From Faecalibacterium sp. I3-3-33 (GTDB taxonomy: Bacteria > Bacillota > Clostridia > Oscillospirales > Ruminococcaceae), in contig NZ_CP094469.1 in assembly GCF_023347295.1 (NCBI RefSeq), positions 806,001 to 870,000 of the forward strand: 64,000 nt of DNA, given 5' to 3'. The first letter of the stretch is position 1. Each line of letters begins with the position of its first letter. Below the pieces are notes generated by a model. The model saw nothing but the letters and a program-made list of their open reading frames with translations, was not told where the DNA came from and did not search any database. Both the position numbers and the translations under genes were made by a program. This document shows, piece after piece, positions 51,722-61,144 of this stretch.

Positions 51722-52086
51722 ATTCAGCTTTATCGAACCGATAAAATCCCTTTAGGAACTAAAGGGCGCACTTCTATACTCTCCTGTCGGGAGTATCGTG
51801 CGTCCTACGGAGCTTCATTCCCGGTCAGCAGAAGAAAACTGCCCGACCGAGAATGCTTCGTCACTTTGCTCCGTCAAGGGAGCTACACTCCCTTGCGACG
51901 CTAAAGCGGCTATCCCTTGTGGACTTGCCGTCCGCAAACGATTTTAACAAATCGTTCGCCGCCAGCAAGTTTGAAAAAGGACAGTTATGCACTGAAAAAC
52001 ATATCTGCAACTTGAAGTTGACAAAGTGCATTTCCCGAAAGATAGATAATGACACCTTGCTTTGGTAGAATTATGCTATCAAAACC
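51722..52086. other. Non-coding stretch with several inverted repeats
   Basis: About 380 bp without a convincing gene. Visible structures: ATACTC/GGAGTAT within CGCAC...GTGCG near 51,765-51,803; CATTCcCGGTC...GACCGaGAATG near 51,817-51,856; perfect AACGATTT/AAATCGTT near 51,938-51,957. TTGACA occurs at 52,018. It could be a regulatory or transfer-related region; nothing decisive was seen. Confidence 0.4.
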
Positions 52087-52102
52087 AAAGGAGGTATCAC
52101 CT

Positions 52103-52885
52103 ATGAATTTAGGCGAAAAAATCTACAAACTCAGAAAAGAAAAAGGTCTGTCTCAAGAAGCTCTTGCAGAGTTTGTGGGAACAACCCGACAAGCAATCAG
52201 CAAGTGGGAGAATAATCAAGGATATCCAGAAACAGAAAAACTGCTGTTGCTTTCAAATGTCTTTGAGGTATCCATTGACTTTCTGCTGAAAGATGAAAAA
52301 ACGGAAAGTAGCGCAGATGAAAAAGGCTATTATGTAAGCAGAGAAATGGCTGTTGGATATATCGCCAACGAGAAAAAGACTTGCAAATATTTTGGTGCTG
52401 GATTCGCCTTGTTTGCTTTAGCTGGAATACCCTACACCGTGTTTCAGACAACGACTGCATGGAAAGTGCTGGGTATGTCCATTTGCATACTTGCAGGAAT
52501 TATTGCTCTTGTGGTTTCAATGTTCATTTCAAAAGATGAATACACAATTTTGAAAAAAGAGAGTTTGCTTTTTGATTATGAATTTCTAAAGGTACTAACT
52601 GACGAATATCGTTCCATGAAGAAAAAGAACATGGTTGTTGCTATCCCTTGCACAGTTCTGTTCATCATAGGTCTTTTGACACTCGCTATTACCGTTCGAG
52701 GAATAATTCCATGGACACACTATCATTCGCTTGTCTTTTTAGGATTGTCAGTCGGATTATTCGGCTTTGTATATTCTGCTGGAACTATGGAGGCGTATGA
52801 GATTTTAGTCCATAACGAGAAATATACAAATAGCTTCTGGTTTAAGGTTAAGCGAAAAGCAAAATTAAAAATCGACAAATGGTAA
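52103..52885 (+). CDS. XRE-family regulator with membrane domain
   Basis: 260 residues. The N-terminal Cro/C1 HTH ([20 protein letters not shown] then [18 protein letters not shown]) is followed from ~90 by about four membrane helices ([58 protein letters not shown]). Such membrane-tethered XRE proteins are common on Firmicute mobile elements and near resistance genes; the signal is unknown. AAAGGAGG precedes ATG 52,103. Confidence 0.82.
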   Translation: MNLGEKIYKLRKEKGLSQEALAEFVGTTRQAISKWENNQGYPETEKLLLLSNVFEVSIDFLLKDEKTESSADEKGYYVSREMAVGYIANEKKTCKYFGAGFALFALAGIPYTVFQTTTAWKVLGMSICILAGIIALVVSMFISKDEYTILKKESLLFDYEFLKVLTDEYRSMKKKNMVVAIPCTVLFIIGLLTLAITVRGIIPWTHYHSLVFLGLSVGLFGFVYSAGTMEAYEILVHNEKYTNSFWFKVKRKAKLKIDKW

Positions 52886-52911
52886 CACACAATAACTAAA
52901 TATCAAAAAAC

Positions 52912-52956
52912 TGACCGTTGACTGGTCGCAATCTGCGAAAAGTTGGCGGTCTTTTT
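52912..52956 (+). terminator. Terminator of the XRE gene
   Basis: TGACCGTTGACT region pairs (with G-U pairs) with AGTTGGCGGTC, then TTTTTT. Confidence 0.65.
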
Positions 52957-52990
52957 TATACCCATTTTTCAAAAAAGGAGGTCAAACAGA

Positions 52991-53050
52991 ATGGAAAAAC
53001 CGAAAACCCTTGAACAGCTTCGGGCTGAAAAGGAACGAGCTGTGACGTAG
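52991..53050 (+). pseudogene. DUF3847-like fragment
   Basis: MEKPKTLEQLRAEKERAVT followed by a stop. The normal DUF3847 protein of conjugative elements continues about 80 more residues. AAAAAGGAGG still precedes the ATG. The break coincides with the start of scrambled sequence leading into the parA fragment. Confidence 0.55.
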
Positions 53051-53203
53051 CGTTTACCCGGACTGGTGCAAAGCGCAAGTACAGAATTGCCCAAACAGCA
53101 ATTCTGGTGCTGTCGAAAGCGCAGTTCTGGAACAGCTTGAGGATTATTTTTATCAGGAGTTGGAGGTGGACCTTCTGCTCCGGCTCTGCCCGGACGAGGA
53201 GGA

Positions 53204-53653
53204 CAACATTTCATTCTGCTGGACTGTATGCCCTTGCTGGGGATGCTCACCATCAACGCACTGGCGGCGGCAGACGCTGCCCTGATTCCCGTGCAGGCGC
53301 AGTACCTTTCGGCAAAGGGACTGGAGCAGCTGCTGCAGACCATTCAGAAAGTGCGCCGGCAAATCAACCCGAAGCTGAAAATCGAGGGTATCCTGATGAC
53401 CATGACGGACAGCCGCACCAATTACGGCAGGGAAATCGATGCACTGATTCGGCAGGTGTACGGCAGCAAAATCCGGGTGTTTGAGCAGCCCATTCCGCAC
53501 TCTGTCCGTGCGGCGGAAATCAGCGCGGGGGGCAGGAGCATCTTTGCCCATGACCCGAAAGGAAAGGTGGCAGCGGCCTATCAATCTTTGACGAGGGAGG
53601 TGCTGGCCGATGCCGAAAAGCAACGCAAACTTGGCGCTGAAAGGTCTCGATGA
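53204..53653 (+). pseudogene. ParA-family ATPase, C-terminal fragment
   Basis: The frame reads HFILLDCMPLLGMLTINALA, then ADAALIPVQAQYLSAKGLEQ and the ParA C-terminal region with VFEQPIPHSVRAAEISAGGR. The Walker A half (about 120 residues) is missing. Upstream, 53,051-53,203 carries no matching frame. The fragment keeps Walker B-like ILLDCMP but cannot bind ATP normally. It overlaps parB by 44 bp, the intact operon spacing, so the deletion removed only the 5' part. Confidence 0.8.
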
Positions 53654-54533
53654 GATGTTTTCCACCGAAGAATCCCGGCAGGAACAAAAACGGAAGCAAG
53701 TGCAGCAGATTCCCATCGAGGAGCTGTTCCCCTTCAAGGAGCATCCGTTCAAGGTGCTGGACGATGAGGCTATGCAGCGCACGGTGGAAAGCGTGGCACA
53801 GTACGGCGTACTGGCTCCGCTGATTGCAAGGCCCCGCCCGGAAGGCGGGTATGAGATCATCTCCGGCCACCGCCGTCAGCACGCAGCCGAGCTTGCCGGG
53901 CTGGACACGCTGCCTGTTATCGTCCGGGAAATGACGGACGATGCTGCCGTGATATTGATGGTGGATTCCAACCTTCAGCGCGAAAAGATCCTGCCCAGTG
54001 AGCGGGCTTTTGCCTACAAAATGAAGCTGGACGCAATAAAAAATCAAGGTGCTAGGTCAGATTTAACTTCTACGCAAGTTGCGCAGAAGTTGTCCGTCGA
54101 AAAAGTTGGCGATGATGCTGGGGTAAGTAAAGATACTATTCGCCGTTTCATCCGCTTGACCAACCTTATCCCGGAACTGCTGGATATGGTAGACGAAAAG
54201 AAAATTGCCTTTAATCCCGCTGTGGAGATGTCCTATCTGGACGAAAGCCAACAGCGGGATTTTTTGCAGGCCATGGACGAGACCCAAAACGCGCCGTCCC
54301 TGTCGCAGGCGCAGCGAATGAAAAAGCTGGCGCAGGAAGGAAAGTTCACCTATGAAGCCGCCTTTGCCATTATGGGGGAAGCCAAAAAGGATGAACTGGA
54401 CAAGGTGGTCATCAAAAACGATACCCTGAAAAAGTATTTTCCCCGCAGCTACACGCCCCGGCAGATGGAAGATGTCATCATCAAGCTGCTGGAACAGTGG
54501 CAGCGCAGACAACAGCGTCAGAACGAACGCTGA
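53610..54533 (+). CDS. ParB/Spo0J-family partition protein
   Basis: 307 residues: N-terminal ParB nuclease-like/CTP domain with PFKEHPFKVLDDEAMQRTVE and the GHRRQHAAELAG box (about 90-101), HTH (STQVAQKLSVEKVGDDAGVS, KDTIRRFIRLTNLIPELL) and a C-terminal coiled region. It would bind element centromere sites; its ATPase partner here is broken. GGGAGG precedes ATG. Typical of Tn1549/CTn-like elements. Confidence 0.9.
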   Translation: MPKSNANLALKGLDEMFSTEESRQEQKRKQVQQIPIEELFPFKEHPFKVLDDEAMQRTVESVAQYGVLAPLIARPRPEGGYEIISGHRRQHAAELAGLDTLPVIVREMTDDAAVILMVDSNLQREKILPSERAFAYKMKLDAIKNQGARSDLTSTQVAQKLSVEKVGDDAGVSKDTIRRFIRLTNLIPELLDMVDEKKIAFNPAVEMSYLDESQQRDFLQAMDETQNAPSLSQAQRMKKLAQEGKFTYEAAFAIMGEAKKDELDKVVIKNDTLKKYFPRSYTPRQMEDVIIKLLEQWQRRQQRQNER

Positions 54534-54598
54534 AAAATCGGAACCGAAAGACCCATGAGGTCTTTTCTTTTTTGCAAAATTTTTGGAGGACAACGACT

Positions 54599-55069
54599 AT
54601 GAATACCACGATTGATTTCAAGACCGCAAAGACCATTGAGAACATGAGCCGCAAAATCGACGGCATGGAGCGTGCCGTTTCCGGCTTCTTCAACAAGATG
54701 AGCGACATTGCAGAGCGCAAGTACGGTGACCCGCAGGTTTATCTGGCGGCAGTCGGCCCGGCGAGGGACCTGAGCGCCATTCTGCTGGAAGAAGCGCCCG
54801 GCATTCTGCCCTGTTTTGACGAGACGGATGACACCTTCGGCATTTCCAAGGAGCTGCCCGTGGCGGGCTGCTACAACCCCAAGCAGGTGCTGGAGTTGTC
54901 GGGCAAGCGCTACCTGACCGGTCCGGTCGTCTTCATCCGCTTCAACATGGAAGGCGAGTACGTCTCCCTGACGATGGGCGACCTGCACTGCATTCAGGAG
55001 TATCTGGAACAGCACAGCGCGGCGCTTATGGCCGACGGCAAGAACCTGAACTGCATCTGCCTGGACTGA
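54599..55069 (+). CDS. Conjugative-element hypothetical protein
   Basis: 156 residues, acidic, no recognised motif (MNTTIDFKTAKTIENMSRKI; VVFIRFNMEGEYVSLTMGDL). TTTTGGAGGA precedes ATG 54,599. Position between parB and DUF3789/DUF3846 matches accessory genes of Clostridial conjugative elements. Confidence 0.7.
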   Translation: MNTTIDFKTAKTIENMSRKIDGMERAVSGFFNKMSDIAERKYGDPQVYLAAVGPARDLSAILLEEAPGILPCFDETDDTFGISKELPVAGCYNPKQVLELSGKRYLTGPVVFIRFNMEGEYVSLTMGDLHCIQEYLEQHSAALMADGKNLNCICLD

Positions 55070-55079
55070 GGAGGCCGCA

Positions 55080-55271
55080 ATGATGAGCTTTTTTGTGGGC
55101 TTTGCTTTCTTTGAACTGGGCGTTTTCTGCGGCTTTTTTGCCGCTTCCCTGATGCAGGCGGCACGAACCGGAGAAATTGTGATTACGGTAAAGGAGGATA
55201 CGGATGGAACAGGAAAAGAATACCCTTTCGGTGCTGCAAATCGCACCGGGGCAGCACCCGAAGCCGATTGA
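55080..55271 (+). CDS. Small membrane protein (DUF3789-like)
   Basis: 63 residues: one membrane helix (FFVGFAFFELGVFCGFFAAS) and a short acidic tail. GAGGAGG overlaps the previous stop. Its last 68 bp overlap the next gene in another frame. The pattern resembles DUF3789 proteins of conjugative elements. Confidence 0.6.
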   Translation: MMSFFVGFAFFELGVFCGFFAASLMQAARTGEIVITVKEDTDGTGKEYPFGAANRTGAAPEAD

Positions 55272-55644
55272 GATTGACAATGACCTGAAAGCGCTGCAGC
55301 AGGCGGTTGGCGGCTCGATTGGTGCAAGCTATCCCTTTGAAGACCCGGTGGCCATCGTTTACAACGATGACGGCAAGCTCATGGGGCTGCCGCTGAACCG
55401 CGCACTGCGGGATGAAAGCGGTGAGGCCTATGATGTGGTTGCCGGAACGTTTCTGGTGGTGGGTCTGGGCGAGGAGGATTTTGCATCCCTCTCCCCGGAG
55501 CTGACGCAGAAATACGAGGAGCTCTTTCATCAGCCGGAAACTTTTATGCGCCTGGGCCGTCAAATGCTGGTGCTGCCCGTTCCGGACGAAAATGTGCGGA
55601 CGGAAACGGCAAAAGCAAAGCCCCCGGCGGCGCACGAACGATGA
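55204..55644 (+). CDS. DUF3846-family protein
   Basis: 146 residues. IGASYPFEDPVAIVYNDDGK, GLPLNRALRDE and AGTFLVVGLGEEDFASLSPE are the DUF3846 core found on Gram-positive conjugative elements; function unknown. AAAGGAGG precedes ATG 55,204 inside the DUF3789-like gene. Confidence 0.85.
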   Translation: MEQEKNTLSVLQIAPGQHPKPIEIDNDLKALQQAVGGSIGASYPFEDPVAIVYNDDGKLMGLPLNRALRDESGEAYDVVAGTFLVVGLGEEDFASLSPELTQKYEELFHQPETFMRLGRQMLVLPVPDENVRTETAKAKPPAAHER

Positions 55645-55674
55645 GGAGATATTCCTGCAGAGGGGGTGGTATAA

Positions 55675-56133
55675 ATGCAGGAGGAAGTTGAACACAAGAC
55701 AGTCAACTTTGCCATTTCAACCACAAAGTTGACGGCCCGGACTTTCCTGAAAGGTGCGCAGTTTCTGCTGCGGCAGTACGACAAGAATGCTTCGCAGGGA
55801 AAACAGAGCATGAAGCGCCTGATTCGGCAGAACCGGGGTGTGACCAATGTAGAAATCGAGAAAACCGGCATCAAAGGATTTGCGAAATATGCCAAGCGCT
55901 ACCACATTGACTATGCGGTTCAAAAGGATATTTCCTGCACGCCGCCCCGCTATATGGTCTATTTCAAGGCGCAGGACACGGATGCGTTGAGCGCGGCATT
56001 CAAAGAATATTCGGCTTCGGTTTTGAACAAAACCAAGCGACCTTCTGTGCTGGCAAAACTGCAGGAACTGGTGCAGGCGGTGGCGGCGATTCCCGATAAA
56101 GTCCGCAACAAAGATCAGGAGCTTGGCCTATGA
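55675..56133 (+). CDS. PcfB family (DUF3801) conjugation protein
   Basis: 152 residues starting MQEEVEHKTVNFAISTTKLT, the PcfB/DUF3801 signature. PcfB assists the coupling protein PcfC in conjugative transfer; its gene overlaps the downstream virD4-like gene by four bases (ATGA), as usual. Composition is close to the core, unlike the cassette further right. Confidence 0.85.
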   Translation: MQEEVEHKTVNFAISTTKLTARTFLKGAQFLLRQYDKNASQGKQSMKRLIRQNRGVTNVEIEKTGIKGFAKYAKRYHIDYAVQKDISCTPPRYMVYFKAQDTDALSAAFKEYSASVLNKTKRPSVLAKLQELVQAVAAIPDKVRNKDQELGL

Positions 56134-56687
56134 AAAAGAATTTTTCCAAGCTGCTGGCTCTGTATCTGCCCTACCTTCTGCTGGGACTTGCGGCAACGAA
56201 TTTCGGTGAGGCATGGCGGCTGGCTGAAGGCAAAGAGATGGGAGATAAGATTCTGTCTCTGATGAGCACGATTCCGGCCGCCTTTGCAAATCCGCTGCCG
56301 AGCCTTCATCCGCTGGACATTCTGGTGGGTATCTGCTGCGGTGCCGGGCTTCGGCTTGCAGTTTACCTGAAAAGCAAGAATGCAAAGAAATACCGGCATG
56401 GCATGGAGTACGGTTCAGCCCGGTGGGGCAATGCCAAGGACATTGAGCCGTTTCAGGCTCCGAAGTTCGAGGACAACATCATTCTGACCAAAACTGAACG
56501 TCTGATGATGAGCAACCGTCCGCCCGACCCCAAGAATGCGCGGAACAAAAATGTTCTGATAGTGGGAGGTTCCGGCAGTGGTAAGACGAGATTTTTTATT
56601 AAGCCGAACCTGCTGCAGTGTGATTCTAAGGCCTTTCCGGTTTCATTCGTGGTTACGGACCCGAAGGGTTATAATTATCGAGGATAA
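56130..56687 (+). pseudogene. VirD4/PcfC-type coupling ATPase, interrupted after its P-loop
   Basis: 185 residues: two N-terminal membrane segments, HGMEYGSARWGNAKDIEPF, then Walker A VLIVGGSGSGKTRFF and FVVTDPKG, after which the sequence becomes YNYRG and stops. Intact coupling proteins continue about 400 residues. The break coincides with a TnpX-type recombinase gene downstream, so the 3' part is expected beyond that element, outside the window. This should disable conjugation of this copy. Confidence 0.88.
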
Positions 56688-56772
56688 AGCAAAGATGCGT
56701 TTACAAAATCAGAAAAGTATCGTATCTTTGTTACATATCGTATTCCCACTAAAAATAAAAGAAGGTGAAACT

Positions 56773-58713
56773 ATGGCAAAATCCAACCAAGGAAAAATCA
56801 CGGCACTGTACGAAAGGCTTTCCAGAGATGATGAACTGCAAGGTGAATCCAACAGCATTCTGAATCAGAAAAAGTATCTGGAAGACTACGCTCGTAAAAA
56901 CGGCTTTAACAACATCCAGCATTTTACGGACGATGGATACAGCGGAACGAACTTTAACCGTCCCGGTTTTCAGGCTATGATTGCCGAAATCGAAGCCGGG
57001 CACATTGCAACTGTCATTGTAAAGGACATGAGCCGCTTCGGACGCAATTATCTGGAAGTTGGATTTTACACAGAAATTCAGTTTCCTTCAAAGAGTGTTC
57101 GGTTCATCGCTATCAACAATAATGTTGACAGTGCCAATCCCACGGACAATGACTTTACCCCTTTCCTGAATATCATGAACGAGTGGTACGCTAAGGACAC
57201 AAGCAATAAAATCCGTGCCGTTTTCAAATCGCGGATGCAGGATGGCAAACGGTGCAGCGGCAGTATTCCTTACGGTTATAAGCGGGTTCCCGGTGACAAG
57301 CAAACCCTTCACGTAGATGAGGAAGCAGCTTCCGTTGTCCGCAGGATCTTCGATATGGCAGCCAGCGGTGCCAGTCTTGCACAAATTGGCCAGACTCTTT
57401 CGGATGAAAAAGTGCTGATTCCGTCTGCATACGAAGAACGGCATCATCCCGAAGCTGCCCGAAACCATTCGTACCACGATCCCTATCGGTGGAATACAAC
57501 AACGCTGACCTATATCCTCGACCGGCAGGAATACCTCGGTCATACAGTGCTATGTAAAAGTATCCGTGAGAACTTCAAACTGAAAAAGCGCCGTGCTGCA
57601 ACCCCGGAAGAAAGGATCGTATTCAAAAACACTCATGAGGCTATCATCGACCAAGAAACATGGGATCAAGCACAGCGTCTGCGCAAGAGGAATCCGAAAA
57701 AACTTCCGAGCGGAACATACTCGCACCGGTTAGCCGGAATTGTATTCTGCGCTGACTGTGGCTCCCGAATGAGCTTTTCCAGCCCTGAATCCAAACATCG
57801 GGATTCTGATGTGGTGTATGATTCGGATTCTTCATGGCAGTGCAGCAAATACCGTAATATGTACGTTTCCTGCACATCCCATTTTATCAAGACCTCAACC
57901 ATTGAAGCCGCTATTCTCAATGCAATCAAAGCGATGACAAAAGAAATTATTGAAAATGAGGATGAATTTGCCGAGCAGCTTCAGGCTGCATGGGAAAACC
58001 AAAACACACAGGTATCTTCCGAGAGTAAAAAAGAACTGCATTCAGTTCAAAAAAGAATAGACGAGTTGGACGCTTTGATTCGGAGCCTATATGAAAACAG
58101 CATCTTAGGAAAAATCCCAGAACGACAGTATCAGCGGTTGATGGCGCAATATGATGAGGAACAAACTGTCTGCGAAGCTCGCATTGCCGAGTTGAAGAAA
58201 GAACTGGACGTCGTTGAAACAACGAAAGTTGATCTGAAACGCTTTATCAAACTGATTCGGAAATACAAGGACTGTGAAACGCTGACAGATGAAATGCTGT
58301 ACGAACTGGTAGAAAAAGTGGTGATTCATTCCGCATCTGGCGGACGGACGATCTACCGTCAGCAGCAAATCGACATCTACTTCAATTTTATCGGTGATAC
58401 GTTCCCTAGTCAAATTGAGATTAGTCGCGGCGACAAGAAAAATCTTACAGAACAGCAACTTGCCAAGCGTAAGAAATATCAGAAAACTGCCGGGGAAAAC
58501 CGCAAAAAGAAACGTGCTGCTCTGCGTGAAGCTGCTAAAACTGATCCACAGGCGGCAGCAGAGTATGAAGCCCTCTTGCAGAAAGGCCGTGAACGATGCC
58601 GCAAGTATGCCCAAAATAAAAAGCTGGCTCAACAGGAGCCTGCTGATACAGTCCCCATTCAATTTGAACCGTCTTTTGAAACGCCTGAAGAAATGAAAGG
58701 AGAATCCGCATGA
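56773..58713 (+). CDS. Large serine recombinase (TnpX type)
   Basis: 646 residues. The resolvase domain (ITALYERLSRDDELQGESNS with the catalytic Ser; KDMSRFGRNYLEVG) is followed by the recombinase domain (SIPYGYKRVPGDKQTL), a zinc ribbon (GIVFCADCGSRMSF with later Cys residues), and a long coiled coil (about 420-530). It excises and inserts Tn4451-like elements through a circular intermediate. GAAGGTG precedes ATG 56,773. Stop overlaps tnpV (ATGA). Confidence 0.93.
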   Translation: MAKSNQGKITALYERLSRDDELQGESNSILNQKKYLEDYARKNGFNNIQHFTDDGYSGTNFNRPGFQAMIAEIEAGHIATVIVKDMSRFGRNYLEVGFYTEIQFPSKSVRFIAINNNVDSANPTDNDFTPFLNIMNEWYAKDTSNKIRAVFKSRMQDGKRCSGSIPYGYKRVPGDKQTLHVDEEAASVVRRIFDMAASGASLAQIGQTLSDEKVLIPSAYEERHHPEAARNHSYHDPYRWNTTTLTYILDRQEYLGHTVLCKSIRENFKLKKRRAATPEERIVFKNTHEAIIDQETWDQAQRLRKRNPKKLPSGTYSHRLAGIVFCADCGSRMSFSSPESKHRDSDVVYDSDSSWQCSKYRNMYVSCTSHFIKTSTIEAAILNAIKAMTKEIIENEDEFAEQLQAAWENQNTQVSSESKKELHSVQKRIDELDALIRSLYENSILGKIPERQYQRLMAQYDEEQTVCEARIAELKKELDVVETTKVDLKRFIKLIRKYKDCETLTDEMLYELVEKVVIHSASGGRTIYRQQQIDIYFNFIGDTFPSQIEISRGDKKNLTEQQLAKRKKYQKTAGENRKKKRAALREAAKTDPQAAAEYEALLQKGRERCRKYAQNKKLAQQEPADTVPIQFEPSFETPEEMKGESA

Positions 58714-59099
58714 ACGAACTTGAAAAATCCATCCATGACAATGCCAACGGTCTGGACTACACCCTTGTCAATGACCACTATCTGCCGAATCTGACCGCAG
58801 CAGCCCCGGCAGAGCAGCACCCCACCGGGCGGTGGGGCCGCTTACATAAAATGTATCTGAAGGAGCAGCATCCCATCCAGTATAATCAACTGCTCCTGTC
58901 CGGTGAGTTGGGCGGCTATCTTGCCAAGCTGGACAAGCAGGCCGAGGAACAGCTTGCATTGACCGTCCGGCAGATGCAGGAAGCCGAGGGCGTGACCGAA
59001 GCCTTGAAAGCTGCCGATCAACTGGAATGGGTGCGCCGGATGAACAGCATCCGCAACCGTGCCGAAGAGATCATCAAGACTGAGCTGATTTTTGTCTGA
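58710..59099 (+). CDS. tnpV: TnpV family transposon protein
   Basis: 129 residues: NANGLDYTLVNDHYLPNL, RWGRLHKMYLKEQHPIQYN and QLEWVRRMNSIRNRAEEII match TnpV of Tn4451-type transposons; function unknown. Translationally coupled to the recombinase. Confidence 0.88.
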   Translation: MNELEKSIHDNANGLDYTLVNDHYLPNLTAAAPAEQHPTGRWGRLHKMYLKEQHPIQYNQLLLSGELGGYLAKLDKQAEEQLALTVRQMQEAEGVTEALKAADQLEWVRRMNSIRNRAEEIIKTELIFV

Positions 59100-59156
59100 T
59101 ACAATATCGCATCTCTGACCGCCCTGCACAACGCACGGCGGTCTTTTGGCTACATC

Positions 59157-59187
59157 GGGTCTGCACAGGGCAGACCCTTTTTTAATA
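59157..59187 (+). terminator. Terminator after tnpV
   Basis: GGGTCTGC pairs with GCAGACCC, then TTTTTT. A second hairpin (GACCGCC...GGCGGTC) lies just before it. Confidence 0.8.
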
Positions 59188-59202
59188 CGGAGGTACAAGC
59201 CT

Positions 59203-59520
59203 ATGAAACTGACGTTTGAAGAAAAGAAGCTGCTCTACACCTATGGCTGCGCCGATCTGGAGTTGACCCGCAAGCGGCTGTGCGGAGTTGCCGGGTTGAC
59301 GGTTGATCCCGACCAGAACAAGCTGGTGCTTGACTTCTGCCGGAAGCTGGAGGACGAAACGCTGGCAGACTGGTACGACCAGATGTTCTACTTCGTCCGC
59401 TCCGAGATGGAGCATTATACCATGATGCAGAAAATGTCACGGGACATTGAGGAGGACGAGGACTGGGGGCCGACCATCTTTGACGAATACGAGGAGGAAG
59501 AACTGATTGACGATGTTTAA
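59203..59520 (+). CDS. Transposon-associated hypothetical protein
   Basis: 105 residues, acidic C-terminus (DEYEEEELIDDV). Helical, no recognised domain (MKLTFEEKKLLYTYGCADLE). ACGGAGG precedes ATG. Its position after tnpV is common in these elements. Confidence 0.7.
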   Translation: MKLTFEEKKLLYTYGCADLELTRKRLCGVAGLTVDPDQNKLVLDFCRKLEDETLADWYDQMFYFVRSEMEHYTMMQKMSRDIEEDEDWGPTIFDEYEEEELIDDV

Positions 59521-59719
59521 GTTGGAAACCATGATCTACGCCAGCGAGGACGGAACAAGCAGCGTGTTTACGCTGAATCCCGCCTTGCAGAAGCAGCTTG
59601 ATGCTCTTGCCACACAGCACCTGGAGGTGTGCCAAAGGAAGGCAAGGGATGAAGCTGGCGGGATAACGTATCAGGTCAGGGGCGCTGCGCTGGCTATCCA
59701 GCCTGTGCGGGCATCCTGA
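59513..59719 (+). CDS. Small transposon-associated protein
   Basis: 68 residues, ATG overlapping the previous stop. MFKLETMIYASEDGTSSVFT then helical EVCQRKARDEAGGITYQ. Family not recognised; probably translated by coupling. Confidence 0.55.
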   Translation: MFKLETMIYASEDGTSSVFTLNPALQKQLDALATQHLEVCQRKARDEAGGITYQVRGAALAIQPVRAS

Positions 59720-59756
59720 AAGCGATAACCAATCTGCTATGGTAGAATAAAGAGCA

Positions 59757-59795
59757 ACGGGCAAAGCGTCAGGAGGGATGCTTTGCCCGTTTTAT
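59757..59795 (+). terminator. Terminator
   Basis: AACGGGCAAAGC pairs with GCTTTGCCCGTT, followed by TTAT. Confidence 0.8.
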
Positions 59796-59807
59796 ATAGA
59801 ACGATGA

Positions 59808-60440
<633 letters not shown>

Positions 60441-60449
60441 GCAAACTCC

Positions 60450-60489
60450 TTGCAAAATTTTGAAAGGTGTACTTTTCAAAATTTTGCAA
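60450..60489. repeat. 40-bp near-palindrome, candidate recombination site S2
   Basis: TTGCAAAATTTTGAAA, then GGTGTAC, then TTTTCAAAATTTTGCAA. The core AAAGGTGTACTTTT (60,463-60,476) recurs inverted at 60,578-60,591, and a one-mismatch copy AAAAGTCCACCT lies at 60,427-60,438. Confidence 0.8.
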
Positions 60490-60508
60490 AGCTCACTCTT
60501 TATAAGGC

Positions 60509-60537
60509 ATTATGCCACAAATCTCGCTTTAATTCAA
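60509..60537 (-). promoter_or_regulatory. Leftward promoter inside the candidate invertible segment
   Basis: TTGAAT (reverse of 60,532-60,537), 17 bp, CATAAT (reverse of 60,509-60,514). As read here it faces the recombinase; if flipped it would face the JAMM-protein gene. Confidence 0.5.
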
Positions 60538-60577
60538 GAGAAATTGGAAGTTTCAACGAAAATATATCATCGTTTTA

Positions 60578-60591
60578 AAAAGTACACCTTT
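60578..60591 (-). repeat. Inverted core repeat S3
   Basis: AAAAGTACACCTTT, the exact reverse complement of the S2 core at 60,463-60,476. Confidence 0.75.
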
Positions 60592-60631
60592 TAAATTCAA
60601 AGAACACTTCGAAGCAACCGCTAACCCAAAA

Positions 60632-61120
60632 GTGAGTATGCTATTTTCAGCTATAATATTAAGTTCCACTACTGTAATTATAGGGTGTCTTGTCGTGTTA
60701 ATTACCGAATCTTTGTACAACTTGCTCTACAACCTTCCATCCGCTCCACCTGAAATGGGTGGCTTGCTTGGGCAATCAAAAAACACAATTAATACCATTT
60801 TTGTCGATTCAGGAAAAATATCTTTTAGGAAATCTTGCCAGTATGTTCCCAATGAATTGCTTTTGAATCAAACAATATCGGACTGGGACGCTCAAGGAAT
60901 TATTTTTAAAGGAATATTTCACACCCATAAAGAGGGGCACGGATGTCAATGCTTGTCATCTGCGGATATTGTCTATATTCGATCAATTATGAATGCTTAT
61001 GTGAAAAAGTTGTATTTTCCGATTGTTATTCCTCATACTGGAGTTTTCCCTTATCTCGCAGTTTATGATCAATTATCCGGACTTTCTATTACGCCCGAAG
61101 AATTGAATCTGACACTTTAA
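60632..61120 (+). CDS. JAMM/MPN-domain (Prok-JAB) putative metalloprotease
   Basis: 162 residues. PPEMGGLLGQS supplies the glutamate, and IFHTH then CLSSADIVYI supply HxH, Ser and Asp of the JAMM zinc motif (E, HxH, S-x2-D). JAB domains remove ubiquitin-like or peptide tags. The first ~30 residues are hydrophobic (FSAIILSSTTVIIGCLVVLI), either an anchor or a wrongly chosen start: GTG 60,632 and ATG 60,638 lack a good ribosome site. It is AT-rich, unlike the flanking conjugative genes. First gene of a cassette with a Cys-rich protein and an ATPase. Confidence 0.78.
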   Translation: MSMLFSAIILSSTTVIIGCLVVLITESLYNLLYNLPSAPPEMGGLLGQSKNTINTIFVDSGKISFRKSCQYVPNELLLNQTISDWDAQGIIFKGIFHTHKEGHGCQCLSSADIVYIRSIMNAYVKKLYFPIVIPHTGVFPYLAVYDQLSGLSITPEELNLTL

Positions 61121-61144
61121 TACAATAAAAAGGAGAAAAACATT

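Larger units (their letters stand above)
60463..60591. other. Candidate invertible DNA segment
   Basis: The 14-bp cores AAAGGTGTACTTTT (60,463-60,476) and AAAAGTACACCTTT (60,578-60,591) are exact inverted copies flanking 101 bp, directly after a Mpi-type invertase gene. The segment holds a leftward promoter. Inversion itself is inferred. Confidence 0.5.

Noticed and set aside
51853..52068. 71-codon open frame before the XRE gene
   Set aside because: No ribosome site, odd composition, overlaps inverted repeats and the XRE leader; treated as non-coding.
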